Shown: positions 50,473-60,617 of the stretch, piece after piece
How positions within the stretch are numbered: the first letter of the stretch is position 1
Layout: each line of letters begins with the position of its first letter
From: Alphaproteobacteria bacterium
GTDB lineage: Bacteria; Pseudomonadota; Alphaproteobacteria; Paracaedibacterales; CAITNM01
Length of the DNA stretch: 64,000 nt
Direction of reading: 5' to 3'
Assembly (NCBI GenBank): GCA_021298215.1
Contig: JAJTEE010000006.1
Span: 1 to 64,000 of the forward strand
Position numbers and translations under genes: made by a program
Notes under the pieces: generated by a model
The model's database searches: none
Told to the model about the DNA's origin: nothing
Seen by the model: the letters and a program-made list of their open reading frames with translations, nothing else

Positions 50473-51768
50473 ATGCATGGCGAATTCGGCATAACTAATA
50501 TAGCGTTAGTGATACTAATAGCGCTGATATTTGGTCTCGGCATGACGAGACTAAAGCAACCTCCTATTTTGGGATATATAATCGCTGGTCTTATTCTTGG
50601 TCCCTCTGGGCTTGCTTATGTTGAATCGCGTGATCAAGTAAGTATTCTTGCTGAAATGGGTGTGCTACTTTTACTATTTGTAATAGGCATTGAGCTGAAT
50701 TTGCGCACATTCAAAAAAGTTTGGCTCGTGACGTCGCTTGCAACTCTTTTTCAAATTGTTATATGCACTGGCGTTACCTGGGCTATCTCATATTTTTTAG
50801 GATGGGGCAGCGGGCTCCCCGTATTATTAGGATTCATTACAGCGATTTCTTCAACAGCTGTTGCTGTTAAAATGCTAGATACAATTGGGGAGACCAATTC
50901 CGAAATTGGGCAAATAAGTATAGGTATTCTTATTGCACAAGATTTTGCCATCGTTCCGATGATTCTAATTTTGCGTAATTATCACGCCGATCTGTCAATT
51001 CTAGGACTTTTTTCAAAACTATTGCTTGCGGTGGGTATTATTGCAGGGCTCATTTATTATCTTAGTCAAAAGCAACGTGTGCGCATTGGATTTTTGGCAG
51101 ATGTTATTCGTCAGAAGGATTTATTGCCTTTAGTGAGTTTAGTTTTTTGTTTTGCAGCCGCTGCACTTTCAGGAGTAATAGGGCTTTCTGCTGCGTATGG
51201 TGCCTTTTTAGCTGGTTTAACAATCGGAAACACTCATGAAAGAAGCGCTGTATTAGACACCGTTAAACCTATTCAGAGCACACTGATAATGGTGTTTTTC
51301 TTATCCATCGGAATATTAATGGATGTTGGGTTTATTTACCTGCATTTAGGGACGTTTATTTTGCTGTTGCTATTAATAACAGTGGGTAAAACAGCCATTA
51401 ATATTCTTATTTTGCGCTTTTTACAAATACCTTGGTCAGAAGCATTTCTAGTCGGCGTTGTTCTTGCCCAAATCGGTGAGTTTGCATTTTTGATGGCCTC
51501 TATTGGTCACGAAGCAAAAATCATTGATGAATTCGGAGAAAAGCTAATTTTATCTTTAACAGCGCTTTCCTTGTTGTTTAGCCCTATTTGGATGACCCTT
51601 GCGCGGCATTTGAAGAATATTACCGATGACTCAAAAATATCTATAAAAGATGTTGTGGCCTGGCTTACTTTGCCCGGAAGTCATTTTCTGAAATTTGTAT
51701 GGAAAAGGGCGGCGAAAGAATGGAAAGAAGAAGAAAAAAGTATTAAGCATCCGAGTGATGATGCCTGA
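50473..51768 (+). CDS. CPA2-family monovalent cation:proton antiporter (KefB-like)
   Basis: Inner-membrane Na+/K+:H+ antiporter of 431 residues with about twelve hydrophobic segments. The family motifs are P-P-I-L-G-Y-I-I-A-G-L-I-L-G-P-S-G-L, G-V-L-L-L-L-F-V-I-G-I-E-L and A-I-S-S-T-A-V-A-V-K-M-L. There is no C-terminal RCK domain; the chain ends in a Lys/Glu-rich tail. A 247-base AT-rich region lies upstream without a convincing promoter. Its end overlaps rnhB by 11 bases. Confidence 0.88.
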   Translation: MHGEFGITNIALVILIALIFGLGMTRLKQPPILGYIIAGLILGPSGLAYVESRDQVSILAEMGVLLLLFVIGIELNLRTFKKVWLVTSLATLFQIVICTGVTWAISYFLGWGSGLPVLLGFITAISSTAVAVKMLDTIGETNSEIGQISIGILIAQDFAIVPMILILRNYHADLSILGLFSKLLLAVGIIAGLIYYLSQKQRVRIGFLADVIRQKDLLPLVSLVFCFAAAALSGVIGLSAAYGAFLAGLTIGNTHERSAVLDTVKPIQSTLIMVFFLSIGILMDVGFIYLHLGTFILLLLLITVGKTAINILILRFLQIPWSEAFLVGVVLAQIGEFAFLMASIGHEAKIIDEFGEKLILSLTALSLLFSPIWMTLARHLKNITDDSKISIKDVVAWLTLPGSHFLKFVWKRAAKEWKEEEKSIKHPSDDA

Positions 51769-52375
51769 TTTTTCTTTTGAGGAAACTTATTCGTCAAAAA
51801 AAGTAGCAGGCCTTGATGAGGCAGGCTGCGGACCCTGGGCAGGCCCTGTGGTGGCTGCAGCTGTTATGTTTTTTGAATACAATCAAGAAACTTGGAATGC
51901 TTTAAATGACTCAAAGAAGTTAAGTTTAAAAAAACGCCAAGAATGCTTTGAATTATTAATAAATTCATCCACTCTTGTCTATGGGATTGGTATTTCCTCC
52001 GTGGAAGAAATTGATACATTGAATATTGCAAATGCAACGTGCTTAGCGATGAAAAGGTCTCTAGAATCACTATCAATGCGTCCCGATCATGTGCTAATAG
52101 ATGGTAATCGTAAACCATCGATAGATATTCCCTTTACCATGATTATAAAAGGAGACAGCCTTTCTTTAAGCATTTCTGCTGCTTCTATCATTGCAAAAGT
52201 AACTCGCGACCAAATAATGCATGACCTTGAAAAAGATTATCCAGAATATTATTGGTCAAGAAATGCAGGGTACGGAACAGCATTGCACCAAAAGGCTCTG
52301 AAAAAGCATGGAGTCACCCCTCATCATAGAAGAAGTTTTGCCCCAATTCGAGCTCTCTTGGGAGAAGTTGCATGA
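51758..52375 (+). CDS. rnhB: ribonuclease HII
   Basis: Removes ribonucleotides from DNA hybrids. The active site G18-L-D20-E21-A-G-C-G-P-W-A-G-P-V-V and the later V-L-I-D-G-N Asp are present. I chose the ATG at 51758 (205 residues; the next codon is also ATG). A longer frame from 51695 would add a 21-residue basic extension lying entirely inside the antiporter gene. The stop overlaps the rlmB start by four bases. Confidence 0.95.
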   Translation: MMPDFSFEETYSSKKVAGLDEAGCGPWAGPVVAAAVMFFEYNQETWNALNDSKKLSLKKRQECFELLINSSTLVYGIGISSVEEIDTLNIANATCLAMKRSLESLSMRPDHVLIDGNRKPSIDIPFTMIIKGDSLSLSISAASIIAKVTRDQIMHDLEKDYPEYYWSRNAGYGTALHQKALKKHGVTPHHRRSFAPIRALLGEVA

Positions 52376-53079
52376 CGTATTGGATGTATGGTTGGCATGC
52401 ATGTCAGGCTGCTCTTAATAATCCTATCAGGAAAATTGAGAAAATACTTTTAGACAAACGCCAAGATCCAGCTAAATTACAGCTAAATAGAAAAATTCCT
52501 TTAGAAAAAGTTGATACAAAAATTATTGAACAAAAAGTTGGGAAAGAATCAGTTCATCAAGGAATTACTATATGTGCGCATGAATTGCTTACGGAAGATA
52601 TTTCATTTTTAAGTGCGGATGTTCCCATGAATGTCGCAATACTTGATCAAATTACAGATCCACATAACGTGGGTGCTATCTGGAGATCCTGCGCAGTTTT
52701 TGGAATCACAGCTATTGTTACCACAGAACGTAACAGCGCTCCTGAATCAGGTGCTTTAGCAAAATCTGCATCTGGAGCGTTAGAGTTTGTTCCGCGCATT
52801 GAAGTAAAAAATCTTGCAGCATCTCTAGCAGAATTAAAAGAATATGGTTTTTGGATTTATGGTTTTTCTGAGCATTCAAAAGCAACGCTTCAAAAATTTT
52901 CTTTTGCTAAAAAAACTGCTTTGATTTTTGGCAATGAAGGTGATGGGATGCGATCTTTAACAATGAAAAATTGTGACGAAACGCTTCAATTGCCTACGTC
53001 TAAGAATTTTCAAACACTCAATGTTTCAAACGCTGCAGCTATTGCGCTGTATGAGGTTTTTAAGCAAACTCATTCTTAG
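52372..53079 (+). CDS. rlmB: 23S rRNA 2'-O-methyltransferase RlmB (TrmH/SpoU family)
   Basis: SPOUT-fold enzyme that methylates a 23S rRNA guanosine (G2251 in E. coli). The 235-residue protein has the N-terminal substrate-binding domain with H-Q-G-I-T, then motif 1 D-P-H-N-V-G-A-I-W-R-S-C, motif 2 F-G-N-E-G-D-G-M-R and motif 3 L-N-V-S-N-A-A-A-I-A-L-Y. It overlaps rnhB, and lpd follows nine bases later, so the three are probably co-transcribed. The exact rRNA target is assigned by family only. Confidence 0.88.
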   Translation: MTYWMYGWHACQAALNNPIRKIEKILLDKRQDPAKLQLNRKIPLEKVDTKIIEQKVGKESVHQGITICAHELLTEDISFLSADVPMNVAILDQITDPHNVGAIWRSCAVFGITAIVTTERNSAPESGALAKSASGALEFVPRIEVKNLAASLAELKEYGFWIYGFSEHSKATLQKFSFAKKTALIFGNEGDGMRSLTMKNCDETLQLPTSKNFQTLNVSNAAAIALYEVFKQTHS

Positions 53080-53087
53080 AGGTTGTT

Positions 53088-54467
53088 ATGACAAAAAAAA
53101 TTATCGTTATTGGTGCTGGTCCTGGTGGATACGTATGTGCCATTCGAGCAGCTCAACTTGGAGCTGATGTTACAGTCATAGATGTTAATAAACGTCATGG
53201 AGGTACATGTTTAAATGTAGGATGTATTCCCTCAAAAAACCTTCTTCAAGCCTCTTATGAATATTACAAAGTTAACCATTCCCTTTCAAAGTTTGGCATC
53301 TCGGTTGAGAGATTATCAATGGATATTTATCAGCTGCAAAAGCAAAAATCCCAAATTCTTAATGAGTTAGGCCAGGGAATTGAATTCTTATTCAAAAAGA
53401 ATTTTATACGTTTCATTCAAGAAAAAGCAGAAATATCTGGATTAAATCAAGTAAAGGCAGGCAAAGAACTGCTAAATGCAGATGCAATAATTATTGCATC
53501 GGGATCTACTCCTCGAACAATCCCAAACCTTTCTATAGATGAAACAGTAGTGCTCTCTTCCGCAGGGGCTCTTGATCTTAATCATGTGCCAAATACGTTA
53601 GTCGTTGTTGGAGCGGGTTATATAGGGTTAGAGTTAGGTGTTGTTTGGTCCAGGCTTGGATCAAAAGTACATATTGTTGAAGCCGCTGATAGAATTGCGC
53701 CTGGTTTGGACAGTGATTTAAGTCAAGCACTGTACGCTTCCCTTCAAAAGCAAGGAATTATTTTTCATCTGGGCATTAAAATCAAAGCATTTAATAAAAA
53801 TAAAACAAGAGCAGAAATGGTTTTAGAAAAAGATGGTAAGACGGAGAATTTATCGGCTGATAAAATTCTCGTGTCTATTGGGCGCGTACCATATACAGAC
53901 GGTCTTAATCTTGAAAAGATGAACATTAAGAAAACACCGGAGGGATATATAAAAGTCAACGAATGGGGTGAGACATCGGTTAATGATATTTATGCTATCG
54001 GTGATGTCACGGAAGGGCCTATGCTCGCGCATAAGGCTGAAGAAGAAGGTATCGCCGTTGCGGAACATATTATGGGATTGTCGTCGCATGTTGATTACAA
54101 TGTTATTCCGGCCGTTATTTATACAAAACCAGAAGTTGCTTCGGTGGGCTTTTCTGAGCATCAACTGCAAGAGTCGCAGGTTCCTTACAAAGCTAGTAAG
54201 TTTTTATTTTCTGCGAACAGTCGTGAAAAAGCTACTCATGATACAGAAGGTTTTGTTAAACTCCTCAGCCATCAAGAAACAGGACTGGTATTGGGGGCGC
54301 ACATTATTGGGAGTCACGCTGGCACAATGATAGCTCAAGTAGCTCAAGCTATGCAGTTACGAGCAAATGTTGAAGATATAGCGCGTACCTGTTGCGCGCA
54401 TCCAACTCATAGTGAAGCCATTAAAGAGGCTGCTTGGAATGGATTTGCTAATGCAATTCATTCTTGA
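53088..54467 (+). CDS. lpdA: dihydrolipoyl dehydrogenase
   Basis: E3 flavoprotein of the pyruvate and 2-oxoglutarate dehydrogenase complexes. The 459 residues include the FAD motif G9-A-G-P-G-G14, the redox disulfide C41-L-N-V-G-C46, the NAD motif V-G-A-G-Y-I-G-L-E and the catalytic H-x-x-x-x-E near 443-448 (H-P-T-H-S-E). The E1 and E2 genes are elsewhere. It is convergent with and overlaps the Rsm22-like gene by 20 bases. Confidence 0.95.
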   Translation: MTKKIIVIGAGPGGYVCAIRAAQLGADVTVIDVNKRHGGTCLNVGCIPSKNLLQASYEYYKVNHSLSKFGISVERLSMDIYQLQKQKSQILNELGQGIEFLFKKNFIRFIQEKAEISGLNQVKAGKELLNADAIIIASGSTPRTIPNLSIDETVVLSSAGALDLNHVPNTLVVVGAGYIGLELGVVWSRLGSKVHIVEAADRIAPGLDSDLSQALYASLQKQGIIFHLGIKIKAFNKNKTRAEMVLEKDGKTENLSADKILVSIGRVPYTDGLNLEKMNIKKTPEGYIKVNEWGETSVNDIYAIGDVTEGPMLAHKAEEEGIAVAEHIMGLSSHVDYNVIPAVIYTKPEVASVGFSEHQLQESQVPYKASKFLFSANSREKATHDTEGFVKLLSHQETGLVLGAHIIGSHAGTMIAQVAQAMQLRANVEDIARTCCAHPTHSEAIKEAAWNGFANAIHS

Positions 54468-55365
54468 TGCCGTCACCCCAGACAGATTTTTTTAATTGTT
54501 TATAGTCTTGATGGCTCTTACTAATGGTTGGCTCAATAATCTCACCCTTTCTGGTGCAAATTTTTAAGTTTATATGCCCTCCATGAATTCTGGGCGATGC
54601 TATTAGTCGTCCAAATTCATCATGCATTTTTGATGTTTTTGAAAAAAACAAATAACTATAAGCTTCAAATTCAAATCCTCGCTGAGCATTTTTCAGTATT
54701 TTATGCTCTTTTGAACGAGGAACATTGACTGAAAAATGACACCAATCTTTTTCTTTTAATGGGCAAGATTGGCTGTGATAACAAGGGCCTACAAGATAAG
54801 CATCCTTTTTTAAAAGCAAATAATCTCGTATTTTTAACAACTTTTGAAAATGTGCTGTGGTACCAGGCTCAACTATAAGCAAATGATTTGTTCGGCTCCA
54901 AACATCATCTAAATGTTTTTTCCAATTATCCGATTCACCAAGAGAATAACTGAACACACCTAAATCAACTTTCTCGGGCAAAATATCTTGCTGAATAACA
55001 TTTTTTGGGTAAAAATGCTTTATAAATTGAGCTGCATAATCTTTTGCTTGTTTGTCTTGCTCTATTAAAAAGTATTCTATGTTTTCAAAATATTTACTTA
55101 AAGCAAGTGATGCTGTTCCTATTCCACAGCCCCAGTCCAAAACAGAATTAATTTCAAGCTCTTTTATATGCTCTCCAATCAGCTGCAGGCATACTTGATA
55201 AGTGGCTGGAAATCTCGTAAAAACGTATGCTTGGATTTGCTGTTTATCTTTATAACCTGTGCGTGTTCTTGTTCGATATCCATGCTGTAGTTCTTGAGAG
55301 CTAATCTTGAGATCTTTAATATTCCAGCCCAGATATTCATGCACATATTGTTGCAGAAAATTCAT
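54448..55365 (-). CDS. Rsm22/METTL17-like SAM-dependent ribosome-assembly methyltransferase
   Basis: Rsm22 proteins help small-subunit assembly in mitochondria, and homologues occur in alphaproteobacteria. The 305-residue protein has an N-terminal helical region with Y-V-F-T-R-F-P-A-T-Y, the SAM loop V-L-D-W-G-C-G-I-G-T-A-S (about 75-86) and L-L-I-V-E-P-G-T. A cysteine block follows: C195, C201 and C209 in C-Y-H-S-Q-S-C-P-L...D-W-C-H-F. A fourth cysteine is at 270. Cys spacings of 6 and 8 resemble the iron-sulfur site described for METTL17. It starts just past a strong terminator for the upstream gene, with no obvious ribosome site. Confidence 0.85.
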   Translation of the reverse strand: MNFLQQYVHEYLGWNIKDLKISSQELQHGYRTRTRTGYKDKQQIQAYVFTRFPATYQVCLQLIGEHIKELEINSVLDWGCGIGTASLALSKYFENIEYFLIEQDKQAKDYAAQFIKHFYPKNVIQQDILPEKVDLGVFSYSLGESDNWKKHLDDVWSRTNHLLIVEPGTTAHFQKLLKIRDYLLLKKDAYLVGPCYHSQSCPLKEKDWCHFSVNVPRSKEHKILKNAQRGFEFEAYSYLFFSKTSKMHDEFGRLIASPRIHGGHINLKICTRKGEIIEPTISKSHQDYKQLKKSVWGDGIKNELH

Positions 55366-55367
55366 AT

Positions 55368-55392
55368 AAAAAAAGGAGGCTTAAGCCTCCTT
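55368..55392 (-). terminator. intrinsic terminator after the Ala/His-rich protein gene
   Basis: On the minus strand the stem AAGGAGGC/GCCTCCTT with loop TTAA (55392 down to 55373) is followed by a T run ending near 55368. It lies 22 bases after the stop at 55414 and only a few bases before the Rsm22-like start. Confidence 0.92.
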
Positions 55393-55413
55393 CTCCTTAT
55401 TAAAAATTTTGGA

Positions 55414-55833
55414 TTAAGCAGCTGTCTTTGCAGAATCTTTAGATTCTTCAGCTTTTGCATCATGCACAGCTGCATCTGCTTTTTTGTCATCTTTTTTTGC
55501 GTCAGCTTTATGTGCAGCTGCATGTGCATCAGCAGCATGAGCGTGATGTGGTGCAGCAGCTTTGTGCTTAGGAGCTGCTTTTGGAGCGCAGCAAGCTGGC
55601 ATTTCTATTGTAGCCATTGGGCCTTTCCAAGGAGTTTGCATTGCAGCTAAAGCTTTTGTGAATTTATTTGCTTCAGCACGATTTATATGAGCTACATGGT
55701 GCTCAGCTGCTGTTGGTGCTTCATGTTTAGCTTCTGGTGCAGCTGCATCTTTATGCTCAGCTTCTTTAGTTTCCTCAGCATAAGTTGTTGAAACAACAAG
55801 TGCTACAGCTAGTAATTTCAATAATTCTTTCAT
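55414..55833 (-). CDS. exported Ala/His/Lys-rich low-complexity protein
   Basis: I do not recognise this 139-residue protein. A signal peptide (cleavage after T-Y-A, residue 19) is followed by Ala/Lys/Glu/His-rich sequence with 14 or more histidines, including H-H clusters (P-H-H-A-H-A, E-H-H-V-A-H). One adjacent cysteine pair occurs (P-A-C-C-A-P). The composition suggests a flexible periplasmic or surface protein that could bind metal; that is inference. It has its own strong terminator, and 175 bases of AT-rich DNA separate it from flhB. Confidence 0.65.
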   Translation of the reverse strand: MKELLKLLAVALVVSTTYAEETKEAEHKDAAAPEAKHEAPTAAEHHVAHINRAEANKFTKALAAMQTPWKGPMATIEMPACCAPKAAPKHKAAAPHHAHAADAHAAAHKADAKKDDKKADAAVHDAKAEESKDSAKTAA

Positions 55834-56008
55834 AATTTAAAAACTCCACGGTTAAAAGGCTTACAGTTTTTCCACTGTACTTATAGAAAAATACTAACGT
55901 ATAGGCTTTTTAAAGTCAGTGTAATTAAAATTATTGATAAATTTTTATTTTATCTGTGGTATTTTCGCGACGTACTATGTGATAGCTTTTTGGTTGGTAA
56001 CGAAGCAC

Positions 56009-57097
56009 TTAAAACTGATGACTTCTAATACGCATAGCAGTGCGAATAATTTCAGCAACAACCTTATAGTATTCCGGTGGGATTTGCTGATCTAAATTGA
56101 CGCTGTCGTACAAAGATCTTGCTACCGGAGCATTTTCCACGATGGGTACTTTATGTTCTTTGGCTATATCACGTATTTTAAAAGCCAAAACATCTGCTCC
56201 TTTAGCAACAACAAGCGGAGCATCCATACTTTCTTCTGCCCATTGAAGAGCCACGGAAAAGTGAGTTGGGTTGGTAACGATAACTGTTGCTTGAGGTACT
56301 TTTTCAAGCATTCTTGTACGCGAACGATCTCGTTGAATTTCGCGAATGCGTGCCCGAACCTTAGGGTCACCTTCTTGCTCTTTAAATTCTTCTTTTTGTT
56401 CTTGTACGGTCATTTTTAGATTTTGCTTAAAGGTGTAATGCTGATACCAAAAATCAAACCCACTTACAAAAGCATATGCAATCAAGACGACAGCTAAATA
56501 TTTAATGATTAGCTGATTAAGTGTTGTTAAGTATTCAAGAGGCGTAGCCCAAAGCCAGATTGTAAGCTTGTTTATGTGATCTTCAAAAATGAAATAAAAT
56601 AAAAGCCCAAGAAAAATTATCTTTATAGTAGATTTTATCGTTTCTACTAAAGATTGCAGGCTAAAAACTCTTTTTATGCCTTGCATTATGGAAATATGAG
56701 ACATTTTAGGTTCAATAAGCTTTGAAGATATGGCCTTATAGCTTTGGCCTAATCCGACGGCAGTTGCTGCAAGCATAAGGGATAAAAAAGGTATCCAAAG
56801 TGTCTCTATTAATTTTAAAAATGTGTTTTTGAGTAGAAAGCTTAACTTGCTGATTGTGTCGATTTGCAGTTCTCCAGACATGCTAATAAAGCCGGAAAGA
56901 AAATCTAAGACACGTCTTAGGCACCAGGGTAATACCCAAGCACATACGCCTAAACAAGCAACGAGAAAAATAAAATTATTAAGATCTCTAGAGATAGGAG
57001 CTTGTCCTTTTTTATAAGCATCTTCATAGCGTTTGGCGCTTGGATCGAGCGTTTTCTGTTCTTTATCTTGCTCTTGATTTTCTTCAGCCATGGGCAA
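56009..57097 (-). CDS. flhB: flagellar export protein FlhB
   Basis: Inner-membrane component and specificity switch of the flagellar type III export apparatus. The 362-residue protein has a charged N-terminus (K-T-x-D-P-S-A-K-R), four membrane segments (about 40-62, 95-118, 155-172, 195-215) and a cytoplasmic domain with the autocleavage site N276-P-T-H279. A start two codons downstream is equally possible. It overlaps fliR by 14 bases in the fliQ-fliR-flhB order. Confidence 0.95.
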   Translation of the reverse strand: MPMAEENQEQDKEQKTLDPSAKRYEDAYKKGQAPISRDLNNFIFLVACLGVCAWVLPWCLRRVLDFLSGFISMSGELQIDTISKLSFLLKNTFLKLIETLWIPFLSLMLAATAVGLGQSYKAISSKLIEPKMSHISIMQGIKRVFSLQSLVETIKSTIKIIFLGLLFYFIFEDHINKLTIWLWATPLEYLTTLNQLIIKYLAVVLIAYAFVSGFDFWYQHYTFKQNLKMTVQEQKEEFKEQEGDPKVRARIREIQRDRSRTRMLEKVPQATVIVTNPTHFSVALQWAEESMDAPLVVAKGADVLAFKIRDIAKEHKVPIVENAPVARSLYDSVNLDQQIPPEYYKVVAEIIRTAMRIRSHQF

Positions 57098-57863
57098 ATC
57101 CCATTACTGAATAAGCTGAAGTATTAATTTTCTCATAAAACAGCAGCATAGAGCCAAAACTAATCAACAAGACAAACCACCCAAGTAAAACTTGCAAAGA
57201 CATGCCTAAGAAAAATACCTGAATCTGGGGCACAAGTTTTCCTAATATTCCAAGGGCAAATTGTAAAACGGTATTAACTAATAGAAAAGGAATGCTTAGC
57301 TGAAACCCTGTACGTATTAAAATATCCGCTAGCTCTACAATTCCTTTAAAAAAATCATGTATCAGGGGCGACTTAAATGAAAACCAGTCAGGGGGTAGTT
57401 TTGAGTAAGTAACCAGCAAATTTTTGAATACCATGTGATGGCCATCTAGCACTAAAAAACTAGTTGTAGCAGCTAATGTTAAAAATACACTTACCACAGA
57501 ACCATGATTAGCTTGGCTTGGATTGAAAACAGTGGCCGATGAAATACCAACAGAAAAGCCAATTATTTGTCCAGCAAAGTCCACAGCAGCAAGCGCAAAT
57601 CGGGCAATGAGTCCTAAAAAGAATCCAATAGAGAATTCCCCAAGAAATCGGCAAAATGCCCAAGAAAGATTTTGTGATATTGAAAAGTATTCATCAGGGA
57701 CGAGTGAATTAAAGGCTAAGGTTATGGCGAGGCAAGCAATGGCTCGGAATCTGCTTGATATTTCGACTTGACTCAAAAAAGGCATGCCCATTATGAGGCC
57801 AAATACTCGCGCAAAGACAAAAAAGAAATGATGGAGGTCAGTTAGCCATACTTCAAAGGGCAA
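57084..57863 (-). CDS. fliR: flagellar export protein FliR
   Basis: Membrane subunit of the export gate, 259 residues with about six hydrophobic segments. Family features include the F-A-R-V-x-G-L-I-M-G-M-P start, G-F-F-L-G-L-I-A-R-F and A-G-Q-I-I-G-F-S-V-G-I. It overlaps fliQ by 11 bases and flhB by 14. Confidence 0.93.
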   Translation of the reverse strand: MPFEVWLTDLHHFFFVFARVFGLIMGMPFLSQVEISSRFRAIACLAITLAFNSLVPDEYFSISQNLSWAFCRFLGEFSIGFFLGLIARFALAAVDFAGQIIGFSVGISSATVFNPSQANHGSVVSVFLTLAATTSFLVLDGHHMVFKNLLVTYSKLPPDWFSFKSPLIHDFFKGIVELADILIRTGFQLSIPFLLVNTVLQFALGILGKLVPQIQVFFLGMSLQVLLGWFVLLISFGSMLLFYEKINTSAYSVMGFAHG

Positions 57864-58134
57864 CGCCAGCCTCTTTAATCATTATTAAATTAAAAAGGTC
57901 TTCAGCAAAATCTTGAAGGGACCCAAGCATGAAAGGCAATAATAAAACTAATAATCCAAAAACAGCTAACATTTTGGGAACAAATGTTAGAGTCTGTTCT
58001 TGAATTTGTGTAAGTGCTTGCAGCAAGGAAATAATAACGCCGACAGCTAGTGCAACAACCAAAATCGGCAAACTTAATTTTATGATCAATAATACCGCTT
58101 CTCTTAACATTAAAATTGCTAAACCTTGATCCAT
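57853..58134 (-). CDS. fliQ: flagellar export protein FliQ
   Basis: Small gate subunit with two membrane hairpin segments (about 14-36 and 50-72); the 93-residue length is normal. The motifs G-V-I-I-S-L-L-Q-A-L-T-Q-I-Q-E-Q-T-L-T-F and P-K are diagnostic. It is first in fliQ-fliR-flhB; fliP is not adjacent upstream, where rplU diverges. Confidence 0.95.
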   Translation of the reverse strand: MDQGLAILMLREAVLLIIKLSLPILVVALAVGVIISLLQALTQIQEQTLTFVPKMLAVFGLLVLLLPFMLGSLQDFAEDLFNLIMIKEAGVAL

Positions 58135-58167
58135 AGAACCGTACTCTAAAATCGATATATAAAAATC

Positions 58168-58197
58168 TTGACATAAATAGGTAAATCGCGATAGATA
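58168..58197 (+). promoter_or_regulatory. candidate sigma-70 promoter for rplU-rpmA
   Basis: TTGACA (58168-58173) is a perfect -35 box. An 18-base spacer leads to TAGATA (58192-58197), a weak -10 box. It lies 56 bases before the rplU ATG in the fliQ/rplU divergent gap. Confidence 0.45.
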
Positions 58198-58252
58198 TTT
58201 TAGGTGCTATACATTTTATTTGTGTAGAATAATTAATTATTAGAGAGATTCT

Positions 58253-58567
58253 ATGTTTGCAGTGATCAAAACCGGTGGAAAACAATACCGAGTAGAAGAA
58301 AATAACATTATTAAGATTGAAAAGTTGGAATCTGCTGAAGGCGAGAAAGTAGCTTTTGATCATGTATTGATGGTTGGCGATGAAAAGAAACCAACAATTG
58401 GCTCTCCTCTTGTTGCAGGTGCAAAGGTTGAAGCAGAAGTATTAAAGCAAATGCGTGATCGCAAAGTGATCGTGTTTAAGAAAAAGCGTCGTCAAAATTA
58501 TCGTCGTAAGAAAGGCCATCGCCAACACTTAACGATTGTAAAGATTACAAAAATTATTGCAGGTTAA
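58253..58567 (+). CDS. rplU: 50S ribosomal protein L21
   Basis: Ribosomal large-subunit protein of 104 residues: [14 protein letters not shown] at the start and the basic block [16 protein letters not shown] near the end. AGAGAG precedes the ATG. It heads rplU-rpmA, the usual pair upstream of obgE. Confidence 0.98.
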   Translation: MFAVIKTGGKQYRVEENNIIKIEKLESAEGEKVAFDHVLMVGDEKKPTIGSPLVAGAKVEAEVLKQMRDRKVIVFKKKRRQNYRRKKGHRQHLTIVKITKIIAG

Positions 58568-58589
58568 CTTAGAATTAGGAGATTGATCC

Positions 58590-58847
58590 ATGGCAACGAA
58601 AAAAGCTGGTGGTAGTTCGCGAAATGGTCGCGATTCAGAGAGTAAACGACTAGGTGTGAAATGTTTTGGTGGACAGCATGTAATATCAGGAAACATTATT
58701 GTGCGTCAAAGAGGCACTAAGTTTCATCCTGGTCAAAATGTAGGTATGGGAAAAGATCATACAATATTTGCTACAGTAGAAGGAGTGGTCGAGTTTTCTA
58801 AAGGTCGATTAAATCGTTCCTTTGTATCGGTTGTTCCAGTAGCATAG
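58590..58847 (+). CDS. rpmA: 50S ribosomal protein L27
   Basis: Large-subunit protein near the peptidyl-transferase centre, 85 residues: [16 protein letters not shown] and [10 protein letters not shown]. The N-terminus is the mature bacterial form without a cleavable extension. It lies 22 bases after rplU and is followed by a terminator. Confidence 0.98.
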   Translation: MATKKAGGSSRNGRDSESKRLGVKCFGGQHVISGNIIVRQRGTKFHPGQNVGMGKDHTIFATVEGVVEFSKGRLNRSFVSVVPVA

Positions 58848-58868
58848 TTCTTTTTATACTATCTTGTG

Positions 58869-58898
58869 GCGCTTCGAGTTGCTCGAGGCGCTTTTTTT
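58869..58898 (+). terminator. intrinsic terminator between rpmA and obgE
   Basis: A 10-bp stem GCGCTTCGAG/CTCGAGGCGC (one G-T pair) with loop TTG is followed by seven T. It lies 12 bases before the obgE start, so obgE depends on read-through or a promoter within the terminator region. Confidence 0.93.
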
Positions 58899-58907
58899 AC
58901 AGGTTAA

Positions 58908-59912
<1,005 letters not shown>

Positions 59913-60617
59913 TTAGGAAGTGCTTTGTGCTAAAATGACAGGACGTTGCTTTTCCAATTTTTTAATCGGAATTCCAGCATACACCCTCTTTATTGCTACA
60001 ACTCCTACCAGACCACTAAACTTTTGTAGAGTAGTTGATGCGATACGCTCAAATACCCAAGATGCTAAGTTCATAAACCATGTTGATGTTGGAAAAGAAT
60101 AAAGCCCTCTGGTTGCGTCCGTGATAATAAAGTCATGCTTTTTAAGAATTGACGAAATCTGTGAAAGTGTATACGGATGCCCAAAACTAAAAGGTGTTTT
60201 TCCGCTGTGAATCCAAAAACTTCGTCGATTAGGAACAATCACAACTAAACGCCCTTCTGGACACAAACATCTATAACATTCTTGAAGAAGACCATCAGCA
60301 TTTTGCGCATACTCTAAACCATGAACAATAATAATTTCATCAAAAAGGTGATCCGAAAAAGCCCACTCATTTTCATATGAGAGAGTTACACGTCCTCTAT
60401 TATTATCTGGCCAAGCTAATGCACCAAAATGTGCATGCATGAGTAAAAATTCATTTTTATTTATGTTGCCATATGGAGCGCCAAATCCTACAAATAAAGT
60501 TCTTTTTCCTATATTATTTTTTCGCAAGTAAGTAAGCATTTGTTTAATAATGCTTTTCACTTTTTCTGCCAAAGCGGATCTATAAAATTCTTTGAGATCA
60601 ACAACGTCTATATTCAT
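59913..60617 (-). CDS. class I SAM-dependent methyltransferase (alphaproteobacterial conserved)
   Basis: A 234-residue protein of a conserved alphaproteobacterial methyltransferase family. It has L-F-V-G-F-G-A-P-Y at the SAM site, F-D-E-I-I-I-V-H-G-L-E-Y in the core and G-R-L-V-V-I-V-P-N-R-R-S-F-W, followed by P-F-S-F-G-H-P-Y-T. The substrate is unknown. The start overlaps the rodA stop by four bases, which places it at the end of the mreD-mrdA-rodA unit. Confidence 0.78.
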   Translation of the reverse strand: MNIDVVDLKEFYRSALAEKVKSIIKQMLTYLRKNNIGKRTLFVGFGAPYGNINKNEFLLMHAHFGALAWPDNNRGRVTLSYENEWAFSDHLFDEIIIVHGLEYAQNADGLLQECYRCLCPEGRLVVIVPNRRSFWIHSGKTPFSFGHPYTLSQISSILKKHDFIITDATRGLYSFPTSTWFMNLASWVFERIASTTLQKFSGLVGVVAIKRVYAGIPIKKLEKQRPVILAQSTS

